This document shows, piece after piece, positions 16,114 to 24,005 of a DNA stretch of 64,000 bases. Both the position numbers and the translations under genes were made by a program. Origin of the DNA: Pseudonocardia sp. ICBG1293 (GTDB taxonomy: Bacteria > Actinomycetota > Actinomycetes > Mycobacteriales > Pseudonocardiaceae). The stretch covers positions 1 through 64,000 of the forward strand of contig NZ_JAHLEL010000020.1 in assembly GCF_020131355.1 (NCBI RefSeq). The letters are read 5' to 3'. Below the pieces are notes generated by a model. That model had not been told where the DNA came from. It searched no databases and saw only the letters and a list, made by a program, of their open reading frames with translations. Position 1 is the first letter of the stretch, and every line of letters starts with the position of its first letter.

Positions 16114-17217
16114 TCAGCCCGCGGCCTTGATCTGGTCGATGACCGGGGTGATCTGGTCGCGCAGGGTCGCCGACAGCGGCGCGGAGCCCGCGTTCTGGGC
16201 CGCGGTCTGCTGTCCCTGCTCGCTGACCACGTAGTTCAGGAACGCCTTGACCGTGTCGGCCTGGGCGGCGTCCGGGTACTGCGGGCAGGCGATCAGGTAC
16301 GAGACCAGCACGACCGGGTAGGCGCCGCCGGTCGCGGTCCGGTTGAGCTCGTAGGCGAACGAGGTGTCGCCCTGGCCCTCGACCCGCGTCGACTCCTCGA
16401 GGATCCTCGCGGCGGCGTCGGCGGTCGGCTCGACGGCCTGGTCACCCAGCTTCAACTTGGCCTTGCCCAGCTCACCGGCCTGCGAGGCGTCGGCGTAGCC
16501 GATGGTGCCGTTGCCGGCCCCGACCGCACCGACGACACCGGAGGTGCCCTGGGCGGCCTCGCCACCCGGGACCTTCCACTCGCCGTCGGCCTCGTCGGTC
16601 CACACCTGCGGCGCGGCCTTGTTCAGGAAGTCGGTGAAGTTCTCGGTGGTGCCGGACTCGTCGGAGCGGTGCACCGCGGTGATCGCGGTGGCCGGCAGCG
16701 TGGCGCCCGGGTTGTCCGCGGCGATCTTCGGGTCGTTCCAGGTGGTGATCTCGCCCTTGAAGATGCCCGCGACCGTGTCCGGGGACAGGGTCAGGTCCGA
16801 CACGCCGTCGAGCTTGTAGACGATCGCGATCGGGGACACGTACGCCGGGACCTCGACGACCGAGCCGCCGCAACGCTGGCGGGCCTGGTTCAGCTGCTCG
16901 TCCTCGAGGTAGGCGTCCGAGCCGGCGAACTGCACGGCACCCTGGACGAACTGGGTGCGCCCGCCGCCGGAACCCACCGGCTGGTAGTTCACGGTCGCGC
17001 CCGGGTTGGCCTCGGCGAACCCGGCGTTCCAGGCCTGCATGGCCGCCTGCTGGGAGCTCGCGCCGGCACCGCTGATGGTGCCGGTGACGCCCGCGCCCGC
17101 AGCGGCGTCGCCACCGGACTCGTTCGCCCCGCTGCAGCCGGCGACGAACAGCGCACACGACGTGGCGATACCGACGGCAGCCAGGCGCGCACGGGGCGCG
17201 CGCCGCTTGGTCTTCAC
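16114..17217 (-). CDS. pstS: Phosphate-binding lipoprotein PstS
   Basis: 367 residues from GTG 17217, chosen for the GGAGGAAA site upstream and because the lipoprotein signal starts there. A lipobox (LFVAGC) precedes an acidic-Ser-Gly linker. Phosphate-site motifs include SGAGASSQQAAMQAWN, YQPVGSGGGRTQFVQG, FAGSDAYL and VHRSDESGTTENF. The protein is anchored outside the membrane and delivers phosphate to PstCA. It is first in the operon, behind a Pho box at 17319-17340. Confidence 0.96.
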   Translation of the reverse strand: MKTKRRAPRARLAAVGIATSCALFVAGCSGANESGGDAAAGAGVTGTISGAGASSQQAAMQAWNAGFAEANPGATVNYQPVGSGGGRTQFVQGAVQFAGSDAYLEDEQLNQARQRCGGSVVEVPAYVSPIAIVYKLDGVSDLTLSPDTVAGIFKGEITTWNDPKIAADNPGATLPATAITAVHRSDESGTTENFTDFLNKAAPQVWTDEADGEWKVPGGEAAQGTSGVVGAVGAGNGTIGYADASQAGELGKAKLKLGDQAVEPTADAAARILEESTRVEGQGDTSFAYELNRTATGGAYPVVLVSYLIACPQYPDAAQADTVKAFLNYVVSEQGQQTAAQNAGSAPLSATLRDQITPVIDQIKAAG

Positions 17218-17285
17218 TGCAGTTTCCTCCGAGTCGGCGAGAGCCGGTTGCGGGAAGGCGGTCCGGGGTGACCACCCGGGCGCAG

Positions 17286-17340
17286 ACGCTAGGAGCCGCC
17301 GTTGGACGCCACCCCCACGGAAGATGAACGTGGAATGAAC
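17286..17340 (-). promoter_or_regulatory. Pho box and -10 of the pst operon
   Basis: On the minus strand, GTTCATTCCAC (17340-17330) is followed directly by GTTCATCTTCC (17329-17319). After exactly 27 nt comes TAGCGT (17291-17286). The repeat unit, spacing and -10 match the phoU1 promoter, defining a shared PhoP-activated promoter form. Confidence 0.8.
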
Positions 17341-17415
17341 AGGTCGGCGACCGGGTGGACCTGCGTCACACGATCGAACGAGCCCGGTCACGGGTCGTCG
17401 ATCGGCGACCGGGTC

Positions 17416-18300
17416 TCACCGCGCGTAGTTGACGTCTGCGGCGTGGACGGTGAACCCCAGTCGCTCGTAGACGGCCACGGCCGGGGCGTTGTCGGCCTCG
17501 ACGTAGAGCAGCACCGTCTCCAGCCCGCGCTCGTGCAGATGGTGCAGGCCGGCCAGGGTCAGGACCTTCCCGAGCCCGCGTCCGTGCGAGGCCGGGTCGA
17601 CGCCGAGGACGTAGACCTCGCCCATGGCCCCCTCGTCCCCCTCCGCCGGGTGGACCTTGGTCCAGTGGTAGCCGAGCAGGGTGCCGCCGCCGTCGACGGC
17701 GAGCAGGAACCCGGACGGGTCGAACCAGGTCTCCGCCTCCCGGGCGGCGAGCTCGGCACCGGTCCAGCCGCCCTGTTCGGGGTGCCAGTCGAAGGCCGCG
17801 TTGTTGACGCGCAGGAACGCCTCGTCGTCGCGGCCGGGCTCGAAGGCGCGGATCGTGACGCCGTCGGGGACGGTCAGCGCCGGGAGCGCCCCGGCCGCGG
17901 CGGTGCGACGCACCTGCCACAGCACGCGGTCCCGGCGGTAGCCGCGGCCCGCGGCGAGCTGCTTCGCGGCGTCGAGGTCGCCGTGTGCCCACACGTGCGG
18001 GTCGGCGGTGACCTTCTCGATCGCGGTGACGAGGGCGGCACCGATCCCCCGGCGGCGGGCGTCGGGGCGGACCGCCAGCTCGGCGTAGGTGCCGTCGACC
18101 TGGGCGTAGCCGGCCACGGTATCGCCCCCGTCCTCGACGACGAGGTGCGTCACGCCGTCGGCCGGGGCGTCCGGACGCAGGTGCATCAGGAACTGCTCGG
18201 AGAGCGGTTCCGCGCCGTCGGCGGCGGTCGCCGCTCCCAGCAGTTCCTGCACCGCGGAGACGGTGGCGGCGTCGAGACGGGTGTGCTCCTGCGGGTCCAC
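17416..18300 (-). CDS. mshD: Mycothiol synthase
   Basis: 294 residues with two tandem GNAT domains. The C-terminal half carries the acetyl-CoA loop (VYVLGVDPASHGRGLGKVL) and ends YERLGFTVHAADVNYAR, typical of MshD. It acetylates the cysteine amine of Cys-GlcN-Ins with acetyl-CoA, the last step of mycothiol synthesis, which fits an actinobacterial host. It lies 15 nt downstream of glnR in the same direction, so the two are probably one transcript, as in mycobacteria (glnR-mshD). Confidence 0.95.
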   Translation of the reverse strand: MDPQEHTRLDAATVSAVQELLGAATAADGAEPLSEQFLMHLRPDAPADGVTHLVVEDGGDTVAGYAQVDGTYAELAVRPDARRRGIGAALVTAIEKVTADPHVWAHGDLDAAKQLAAGRGYRRDRVLWQVRRTAAAGALPALTVPDGVTIRAFEPGRDDEAFLRVNNAAFDWHPEQGGWTGAELAAREAETWFDPSGFLLAVDGGGTLLGYHWTKVHPAEGDEGAMGEVYVLGVDPASHGRGLGKVLTLAGLHHLHERGLETVLLYVEADNAPAVAVYERLGFTVHAADVNYAR

Positions 18301-18315
18301 GAGCGCGACCCTAGG

Positions 18316-19101
18316 TCACCGCGGTGACCACGCTCCACGTCCCGGGCCGGTCGCGGGCCGGGCACCCGGCAGGCGACGGTCCCCGACGGGCTCGGGGTCC
18401 GCGTCGTCCTGGTCGGGCGGCGCGGACAGCCCGCCCCGCGACGGCCGGACGAACTTGTAGCCGACGTTGCGCACGGTGCCGATCATCTGCTCGTGCTCGC
18501 CACCCAGCTTGGCGCGCAGTCGCCGGACGTGGACGTCGACGGTGCGGGTGCCACCGAAGAAGTCGTACCCCCAGACCTCCTGCAGCAGCTGGGCCCGGGT
18601 GAACACCCGTCCCGCGTGCTGCGCGAGGTACTTGAGCAGCTCGAACTCCTTGTAGGTGAGCTCCAGCAGCCGGCCCTTGAGCCGCGCCGAGTACGTCGCC
18701 TCGTCGATGACGAGCTCACCGAGCACGAGCGCGCCACCCCCGGAGGCCGACTCGGCCCCCGGGCGCGACCGCAGCAGCCGCAGTCGCGCGTCCACCTCGG
18801 CCGGGCCGGTGTCGGGCAGCAGGATCTCGTCGACCACCCACTCGCCGGACACCGCGACCAGGCCGCCCTCGTTCAGTACGGCGATCACCGGCGCGTCGGT
18901 CCCGGCGCTGCCCAGCAGCCGGCACAGGCTGCGCGCGGCGACCAGGTCGGACCGGGCGTCCACCAGGACGGCGTCGTGCGGACCGGCGTCGAGCAGTGCC
19001 GCCACCTCGGGCGCCGCGGTCCGCACGTTGTGCGGCAGCAGCGACAGGGCGGGCAGCACGGCGGCCGCATCCGGAGCCGTGGTCAGCAGGAGCAGTTCCA
19101 T
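18316..19101 (-). CDS. glnR: Nitrogen response regulator GlnR
   Basis: 261 residues. The N-terminal receiver-like domain ([29 protein letters not shown]) lacks a normal phosphorylation pocket, as is known for orphan GlnR. The C-terminal winged helix is strongly conserved: [20 protein letters not shown], then [20 protein letters not shown] and [11 protein letters not shown]. GlnR controls glutamine synthetase, ammonium transport and nitrate use, and in several actinobacteria cross-talks with PhoP, which is notable this close to pst and phoU. The tail beyond about residue 225 is Pro/Arg-rich and not conserved. Confidence 0.92.
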   Translation of the reverse strand: MELLLLTTAPDAAAVLPALSLLPHNVRTAAPEVAALLDAGPHDAVLVDARSDLVAARSLCRLLGSAGTDAPVIAVLNEGGLVAVSGEWVVDEILLPDTGPAEVDARLRLLRSRPGAESASGGGALVLGELVIDEATYSARLKGRLLELTYKEFELLKYLAQHAGRVFTRAQLLQEVWGYDFFGGTRTVDVHVRRLRAKLGGEHEQMIGTVRNVGYKFVRPSRGGLSAPPDQDDADPEPVGDRRLPGARPATGPGRGAWSPR

Positions 19102-19302
19102 GGACTCCCCCTTCTCGCGATACGTCGACGATACCGGGACGTCACCCCACGGTCAGCCGGAGAGCGACGGGTTTCACGCGACGATCTGGATCGTTTCGTC
19201 CAGGGAGCGGGACACGTGCGGGGCGCCGGGGCCGCCCGCCGGGCCGGCGCCGGGGCTCTCTACCCTGGTCAGGACCTATCCCGAACCTGTGGAGGCCCGG
19301 TC

Positions 19303-20133
19303 GTGGGACGCCCCGTCCGTCGCGTGTTCCTCGCCGTACTGGCGGTGGCCGCCGTGCTCGTCGTGGGCGATCTCTCCACCGGCGCGGCCGTCGAGTCGGG
19401 CATCTCCCGCGCGCTGCGCGACGAGCTCGACCTCCCCGAGGACCCACGCGTGCAGGTGCACGGCTTCTCGGTCCTCGCCCAGGCCGCGACCGGCCGCTAC
19501 GACCACGTCGAGATGACGCTGCAGCGGGTCCCGGTCGGTCCGCTGCGCACCCCCGAGCTCCAGGTGCAGATGTACGGGGTGCGCGGGGACCTGTCCGACC
19601 TGGCGGGTCCCGGGCCCGCCCGGTTCCGCGCCGCGGCCGCCGAGGGGATCGTGCAGGTCAGCCCGAACGACATCCGCCGGATGGTCGTCGCCGCGGGCGG
19701 GCCCGCCGCCGGGGTGACCCGGCTGTCCGTCGAGGCCGTCGACGCGAACGCGATCGACACGGTGGTCCGGGCCGGCGGCGACCCGACGTTGCGCGGGCTC
19801 GACCCGCGCAACGCCGCGCGGTTCGTCGCGGAGATGCCGGTGGACGGCGCCGACGCGCGGGTGGGCGTGCTGACCTCGCTCGTGGTGGACGACGGCACCA
19901 TGCGGGTCGTCCCGCGCGACGTCCGGATCGTCGACAGCGACGAGCCGGTGCCGGACGCGGTGCGCACGTCGATGCTGCGTGCGCTCGCCGTCGACATCGA
20001 CCCGGGGCCGCTCCCGCTGGGCGTCACCGCGACGTCGGCGGGTGTCCCGGAGTACAACGTGCTGCAGGTCGAGGGCGCCGTACGCGACCTGAGTGTGGGC
20101 GGGGGACCGGACACGTCCCGTTCCGCGGGCTGA
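19303..20133 (+). CDS. lmeA: LmeA-family (DUF2993) phospholipid-binding protein
   Basis: 276 residues from GTG 19303 with GGAGG seven bases upstream. An N-terminal hydrophobic signal or anchor (VFLAVLAVAAVLVVGDLSTG) precedes a DUF2993 body with repeated strand pairs such as VQVHGFSVLAQAATGRYDHV. In mycobacteria LmeA (Rv0817c) lies in the cell envelope, binds phospholipid and supports lipomannan elongation. Position next to glnR and thiX matches that locus. The function here is inferred from family and synteny. Confidence 0.85.
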   Translation: MGRPVRRVFLAVLAVAAVLVVGDLSTGAAVESGISRALRDELDLPEDPRVQVHGFSVLAQAATGRYDHVEMTLQRVPVGPLRTPELQVQMYGVRGDLSDLAGPGPARFRAAAAEGIVQVSPNDIRRMVVAAGGPAAGVTRLSVEAVDANAIDTVVRAGGDPTLRGLDPRNAARFVAEMPVDGADARVGVLTSLVVDDGTMRVVPRDVRIVDSDEPVPDAVRTSMLRALAVDIDPGPLPLGVTATSAGVPEYNVLQVEGAVRDLSVGGGPDTSRSAG

Positions 20134-20146
20134 GAGGGGACCGGCG

Positions 20147-20575
20147 ATGGACCTCACGGGTGCGGTGGTGCTGGTGGTTGCCCTCCTGGTGGCGACGCTG
20201 GTCGGGCTGGTCCTGCGTGCCCGCTCCGGTCGGCTCCGGGCCGCCCGCGGCACCGACCGGTCCGCGACGGCCGGGCCGGGCTGGGAGCTCGCGGGGACCG
20301 AGCCGGGCGGACGGCGGGCGCTGCTGCTGCAGCTGTCCTCGCCGGTCTGCGCGCCGTGCCGGCAGACCGCGCGCGTCCTGGGTGACCTGGTCACGGCCGA
20401 CCCGGGGCTGGCCCACGTGGAGGTCGACGTGGCCGATCGCGTCGACGTGGCCCGGGCGCTGGGAGTCCTCCGCACACCGACCACGGTCGTCTTCGACGCC
20501 CGCGGCGCCGAGATCCTGCGGGTGTCCGGGGTCCCGCGCGGCGACGAGCTCGTCGCCGCCCTTCCCACCAGGTGA
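20147..20575 (+). CDS. Membrane-anchored thioredoxin-like protein ThiX
   Basis: 142 residues from ATG 20147. An N-terminal membrane helix (AVVLVVALLVATLVGLVL) precedes a thioredoxin fold with the active site CAPC (Cys68, Cys71), a cis-Pro region (LRTPTTVVF) and a C-terminal helix. It lies 13 nt after lmeA, probably in the same transcript, and just before the sulfurtransferase genes. A role as an envelope thiol reductase in sulfur transfer is likely but inferred. Confidence 0.85.
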   Translation: MDLTGAVVLVVALLVATLVGLVLRARSGRLRAARGTDRSATAGPGWELAGTEPGGRRALLLQLSSPVCAPCRQTARVLGDLVTADPGLAHVEVDVADRVDVARALGVLRTPTTVVFDARGAEILRVSGVPRGDELVAALPTR

Positions 20576-20652
20576 GAACGTGTCGGTGATATCGACGTCC
20601 GGTCGGCGCCGGCCGCTGGGCTCGGGACGGATCGTCGGCTACGCTCGGACCC

Positions 20653-20727
20653 GTGAACTGGCCGCTGACCCGACGCCGCACGGTTGACCTGTGCCGCCTC
20701 GCCGGCTGCCTGTGTCTGGACTCCTGA
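20653..20727 (+). CDS. Cysteine-rich leader peptide upstream of the sulfur operon
   Basis: 24 codons from GTG 20653 to TGA 20727. The C-terminal half reads TVDLCRLAGCLCLDS, with Cys at 14, 19 and 21. Short leader peptides with clustered cysteines precede sulfur genes in mycobacteria and streptomycetes and couple translation to cysteine supply. Downstream, GGCGCCCG and CGGGCGCC (20747-20764) form an 8-bp hairpin before the DUF4395 ribosome-binding site, which suits an attenuation switch. The call rests on composition, position and known examples. Confidence 0.75.
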   Translation: MNWPLTRRRTVDLCRLAGCLCLDS

Positions 20728-20746
20728 CCCGCGTGTCCTGAACCGC

Positions 20747-20764
20747 GGCGCCCGTGCGGGCGCC
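20747..20764 (+). promoter_or_regulatory. Hairpin between the leader peptide and DUF4395 gene
   Basis: A perfect 8-bp stem with a 2-nt loop (GGCGCCCG, TG, CGGGCGCC). It begins 20 nt after the leader stop and ends about 20 nt before the GGAG preceding ATG 20792. Ribosomes stalled at the leader cysteines or released at its stop could change its formation. Confidence 0.45.
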
Positions 20765-20791
20765 CGGTCCCGCCCCGGTCCCTGGAGTCCC

Positions 20792-21256
20792 ATGTCCGTC
20801 CCGGACCTCGGATCCGCGCGCGCCGAGCCCCGGCTCGACCCGCGCGGGGTCCGTTTCTCCGCCGCGATCACCACGGTCGTCCTGGCGCTGGTGCTGCTGT
20901 CCGGCAGCGGCCTGCTCGTCACCGCGCAGGCCGTCGTCTTCGCCGTCGCCGCGTTCGCCGGGATGCGGTTCGCGCCGTACGGCGTGGTCTACCGGCACGT
21001 CGTAGCGCCCCGGCTGGGTCCGCCCGCCGAGCGCGAGGACGCCGCCCCGGTCCGCTTCTCGCAGACCGTCGGGCTGGTGTTCACCGTCGTGGCGGCGGTC
21101 GGCTACCTGTCCGGACTGACCGTGCTGGGCGTCGTCGCCACGGCGGCGGCGCTCGTGGCGGCCTTCCTCAACGCGGCCTTCGGCTTCTGCCTGGGCTGCG
21201 AGATGTACGGGCTCCTCGCCCGCCTGCGCGGTGGCGCCGCCACCGCGCGTTCCTGA
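20792..21256 (+). CDS. DUF4395 membrane protein
   Basis: 154 residues from ATG 20792 with four hydrophobic segments. The last contains a Cys pair in FGFCLGCEMYGLL, characteristic of DUF4395. The family is regularly found beside thiosulfate sulfurtransferase and thioredoxin-like genes, so a membrane role in sulfur-compound handling or thiol transfer is likely, but no reaction is established. It lies 34 nt upstream of the sulfurtransferase gene and is probably co-transcribed behind the Cys-rich leader. Confidence 0.85.
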   Translation: MSVPDLGSARAEPRLDPRGVRFSAAITTVVLALVLLSGSGLLVTAQAVVFAVAAFAGMRFAPYGVVYRHVVAPRLGPPAEREDAAPVRFSQTVGLVFTVVAAVGYLSGLTVLGVVATAAALVAAFLNAAFGFCLGCEMYGLLARLRGGAATARS

Positions 21257-21290
21257 CCCACCCTCCACACGACTCGGGAGAGATACGAAC

Positions 21291-22127
21291 ATGAGCCGCG
21301 AGGACGTCCTCGTCACCGCCGACTGGGCGGAAGAGAACCTGGAGACCGACGGGGTGGTGTTCCTGGAGGTCGACGAGGACACCACCGCCTACGACGGGGG
21401 CCACATCCCCGGTGCGGTCAAGGTCAACTGGACCGACGAGCTGCAGGACGTGGTCCGCCGCGACATCCCCACCAAGGAGCAGTTCGAGCAGCTGCTCTCG
21501 GCCAAGGGCGTCTCGAACGACGACAAGGTCGTGCTGTACGGCGGCAACAACAACTGGTTCGCCGCCTACGCCTACTGGGAGTTCAAGCTCTACGGCCACG
21601 ACAACGTGGTGCTGCTCGACGGTGGCCGCAAGAAGTGGGAGCTCGACGGCCGGACCCTGACCACCGACGTCAAGGACCGCCCGGCGACCTCCTACACCGC
21701 CAAGGAGGCCGACACCTCGATCCGCGCGTTCCGCGACGAGGTCGTCGACGCGATCGACACCAAGAACCTGGTCGACGTCCGGTCGCCCGACGAGTTCTCC
21801 GGCAAGATCCTGGCCCCGGCCCACCTCCCCCAGGAGCAGAGCCAGCGCCCGGGCCACGTGCCGAGCGCGATCAACATCCCGTGGTCGAAGGCGGCAAACG
21901 AGGACGGCACCTTCAAGTCGAACGAGGAGCTCGCCTCGCTCTACAAGGAGGCCGGCTACGACGAGGGCCGGGCGACCATCGCCTACTGCCGCATCGGCGA
22001 GCGCTCCAGCCACACCTGGGTCGTGCTGCACGAGCTGCTGGGCCACTCCGATGTCAAGAACTACGACGGCAGCTGGACCGAGTACGGCTCGCTGATCGGC
22101 GTGCCGATCGAACTGGGAGCGAAGTGA
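21291..22127 (+). CDS. Thiosulfate sulfurtransferase (rhodanese), CysA/SseA type
   Basis: 278 residues with two rhodanese domains. The first (1 to about 120) has no active-site Cys (LYGGNNNWFAAY). The second has YCRIGERSSHTW with catalytic Cys233. It transfers sulfane sulfur from thiosulfate to thiophilic acceptors. In mycobacteria the equivalent gene (cysA2/cysA3) pairs with sseC, as here: sseC starts 1 nt after the stop. Codon usage and start (ATG after GGGAGAG) are ordinary. Expression is probably controlled through the upstream leader. Confidence 0.94.
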   Translation: MSREDVLVTADWAEENLETDGVVFLEVDEDTTAYDGGHIPGAVKVNWTDELQDVVRRDIPTKEQFEQLLSAKGVSNDDKVVLYGGNNNWFAAYAYWEFKLYGHDNVVLLDGGRKKWELDGRTLTTDVKDRPATSYTAKEADTSIRAFRDEVVDAIDTKNLVDVRSPDEFSGKILAPAHLPQEQSQRPGHVPSAINIPWSKAANEDGTFKSNEELASLYKEAGYDEGRATIAYCRIGERSSHTWVVLHELLGHSDVKNYDGSWTEYGSLIGVPIELGAK

Positions 22128-22128
22128 C

Positions 22129-22428
22129 ATGTGTGCCGCACCCGACCAGAACCTGACCCTGCCCGCGAGCACCGACCTGTCCAAGGAGACCGTGCTCGCC
22201 GGACGCGTCGTCGCCGGTGGTGACCCGGTGGCCGGGGCCTTCGTCCGGCTGCTCGACGGCACCGGGGAGTTCACCGCGGAGGTCGTGTCCTCGGCCTCCG
22301 GGGACTTCCGGTTCTTCGCCGCACCGGGCACCTGGACCGTCCGGGCGCTCTCGCGCTCGGGCAACGGGCAGTCCGAGCTCGTCGCCGACGGGCCGGGCCT
22401 GCACCAGGCGGAGATCGCCGTCGCCTGA
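22129..22428 (+). CDS. sseC: SseC-like DUF1416 protein
   Basis: 99 residues of DUF1416, a single beta-sandwich domain similar to carboxypeptidase-regulatory folds (VLAGRVVAGGDPVAGAFVRL and GDFRFFAAPGTWTVRAL). It is invariably next to the rhodanese gene in actinobacteria and probably supports it. The biochemical role is not known. It is followed by a 23-bp perfect hairpin that should end the transcript. Confidence 0.88.
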   Translation: MCAAPDQNLTLPASTDLSKETVLAGRVVAGGDPVAGAFVRLLDGTGEFTAEVVSSASGDFRFFAAPGTWTVRALSRSGNGQSELVADGPGLHQAEIAVA

Positions 22429-22466
22429 CCGGCCCCCGGGGCTCTCCCCGGACCACCGCACGTGCT

Positions 22467-22515
22467 CACGAACGGGCCCCTCGTACGAACCTTTCGTACG
22501 AGGGGCCCGTTCGTG
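22467..22515. terminator. 23-bp perfect hairpin after sseC
   Basis: Arms of 23 nt (22467-22489 and 22493-22515) are exact complements around a 3-nt loop. The stem starts CACGAACGGGCCCC. It ends the sulfur operon. There is no U-tract. Confidence 0.7.
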
Positions 22516-22578
22516 CACGGGGACGGGTGGGCGCGGCACCCGGTGCACGCCCCGGGGGCGGCGGTAGAGTCGCCGGTC

Positions 22579-22749
22579 GTGCACTGGTTCTCCACCGGGC
22601 TGCTGATCGCCCTGTCCGCGGGAACCGCCGCCTGGGCCGGCTGGTTGCTCCGTCGCCTGTTCGTCGTCGAGCCCGTCGCCGCGTCCGGGCCGGGTCCCGA
22701 TCCCGAACGGGACCCCGACGACCACCACACCGAGGAGCAGATCCCGTGA
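22579..22749 (+). CDS. Small single-span membrane protein
   Basis: 56 residues from GTG 22579. One hydrophobic helix (STGLLIALSAGTAAWAGWLL) is followed by a positively charged RR and an acidic tail (PDPERDPDDHHTEEQ). The stop overlaps the next start as GTGA, which indicates translational coupling to the nitrobindin-like gene and supports a real gene. The function is unknown. Confidence 0.6.
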   Translation: MHWFSTGLLIALSAGTAAWAGWLLRRLFVVEPVAASGPGPDPERDPDDHHTEEQIP

Positions 22750-23390
22750 CCGACCCCGAGCCCGCCGCAGCCCCCGACGAGGAGCTGCAGACCACGATCA
22801 CCGGTCCGGAGAACGCGGCTCCGGACTCCCCGCAGCGCAACCGGCCGCAGTGGCCCGACCTGCCCGTCGACGACGACACGGCCAACCTGCGTCAGGGCCC
22901 CGACCTCCACGAGGCCTGCCTGGGCCTGCTCCCGCTGGTCGGCACCTGGCGCGGCACCGGCGAGGTCGTCTACCCGACGATCGAGGGCCCGTTCCACTTC
23001 GGCCAGCAGATCACCTGGGCGCACGACGGGCGTCCGTTCCTGTCCTACGAGGCCCGCTCCTGGCTCCTCGACGACGACGGCGGGATCATCCGCCAGGCCG
23101 CCCGCGAGACCGGGTTCTGGCGGCCGCAGGACGACGGCTCGATCGAGGTCCTGATCGCCCACCACACCGGCATCGTCGAGGTCTACTACGGGCCGCGTGG
23201 CGACATGCGCTCCTGGCAGATCGAGACCGACGCCGTCGCCCGGACGCCCTCCGCGAAGGAGGTCACCGCGGCGAAACGGCTCTACGGCCTGGTCAACCAG
23301 GGCGATCTCGCCTACGTGGACGAGCGGGCGATGGTCGGCCAGCCGATGCAGCCGCACATCTCGGCCGTCCTGCACCGCGTGGTCGGCTAG
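22746..23390 (+). CDS. Nitrobindin-like heme-binding beta-barrel protein
   Basis: 214 residues. After an acidic N-terminal extension (about 55 residues) comes the THAP4/nitrobindin-like barrel. It has the signature GTWRGTGEVVYPTIEG near the start of the domain, YEARSWLLDDDG, and the C-terminal MQPHISAVLHRV containing the likely heme-axial His. Relatives bind ferric heme and may scavenge peroxynitrite or NO. M. tuberculosis Rv0813c is the positional counterpart. Coupled to the upstream small membrane protein. Confidence 0.85.
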   Translation: MTDPEPAAAPDEELQTTITGPENAAPDSPQRNRPQWPDLPVDDDTANLRQGPDLHEACLGLLPLVGTWRGTGEVVYPTIEGPFHFGQQITWAHDGRPFLSYEARSWLLDDDGGIIRQAARETGFWRPQDDGSIEVLIAHHTGIVEVYYGPRGDMRSWQIETDAVARTPSAKEVTAAKRLYGLVNQGDLAYVDERAMVGQPMQPHISAVLHRVVG

Positions 23391-24005
23391 GTGGTCGCAG
23401 TCCGGGTCCGCCCGTGCGGCGGGCACGCGGTGCTGCTGGAGGTCGACGACGCCGCCGGGGTGGCGGCCGTCGTCGCCGCCGTGCGGGACGCCGTGCTGCC
23501 CGAGGTGCGGGAGCTGGTCCCGGCCGCCCGGACCGTGCTCGTCGAGGTGGCGCCCGGGGCCGCGACCGAGCGGATCGTGCAGGTCGCGCGGGCCGCCGAC
23601 ACGGCCGCCGGGGAGGCGGGCACCGGCACCGTCCACACCCTGGGTGTGACCTACGACGGCGCGGACCTCGGCCTCGTGGCCGAGACCGCGGGGATCTCCG
23701 TCGACGAGGTGGTCGCGCTGCACAGCGGCGCGGAGTACCGGGTGGACTTCTGCGGCTTCGCGCCCGGGTTCGGGTATCTCTCCGGGCTGCCCGAGCCGCT
23801 GCGACAGCCACGCCTGGAGAGCTCACGGACCGCGGTGCCCGCCGGTTCGGTCGGGATCGCCGACGTCTACAGCTGCGTCTACCCACGCCGCTCCCCCGGC
23901 GGCTGGCGGCTGGTCGGACGCACCGACACCGTCCTGTTCGACCCGGCCGCCGACCCGCCCGCGCTGTTCACCCCGGGCGACCGCGTCCGGTTCGAGCCGC
24001 GATGA
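23391..24005 (+). CDS. pxpB: 5-oxoprolinase subunit PxpB
   Basis: 204 residues from GTG 23391, which directly follows the upstream stop codon. KipI/PxpB family: VDFCGFAPGFGYLSGLPEPL, then RTAVPAGSVGIAD and SPGGWRLVGRT are diagnostic. With PxpA and PxpC it forms an ATP-dependent 5-oxoprolinase that opens pyroglutamate to glutamate. Overlaps pxpC by ATGA. No pxpA is seen in the window. Confidence 0.94.
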   Translation: MVAVRVRPCGGHAVLLEVDDAAGVAAVVAAVRDAVLPEVRELVPAARTVLVEVAPGAATERIVQVARAADTAAGEAGTGTVHTLGVTYDGADLGLVAETAGISVDEVVALHSGAEYRVDFCGFAPGFGYLSGLPEPLRQPRLESSRTAVPAGSVGIADVYSCVYPRRSPGGWRLVGRTDTVLFDPAADPPALFTPGDRVRFEPR

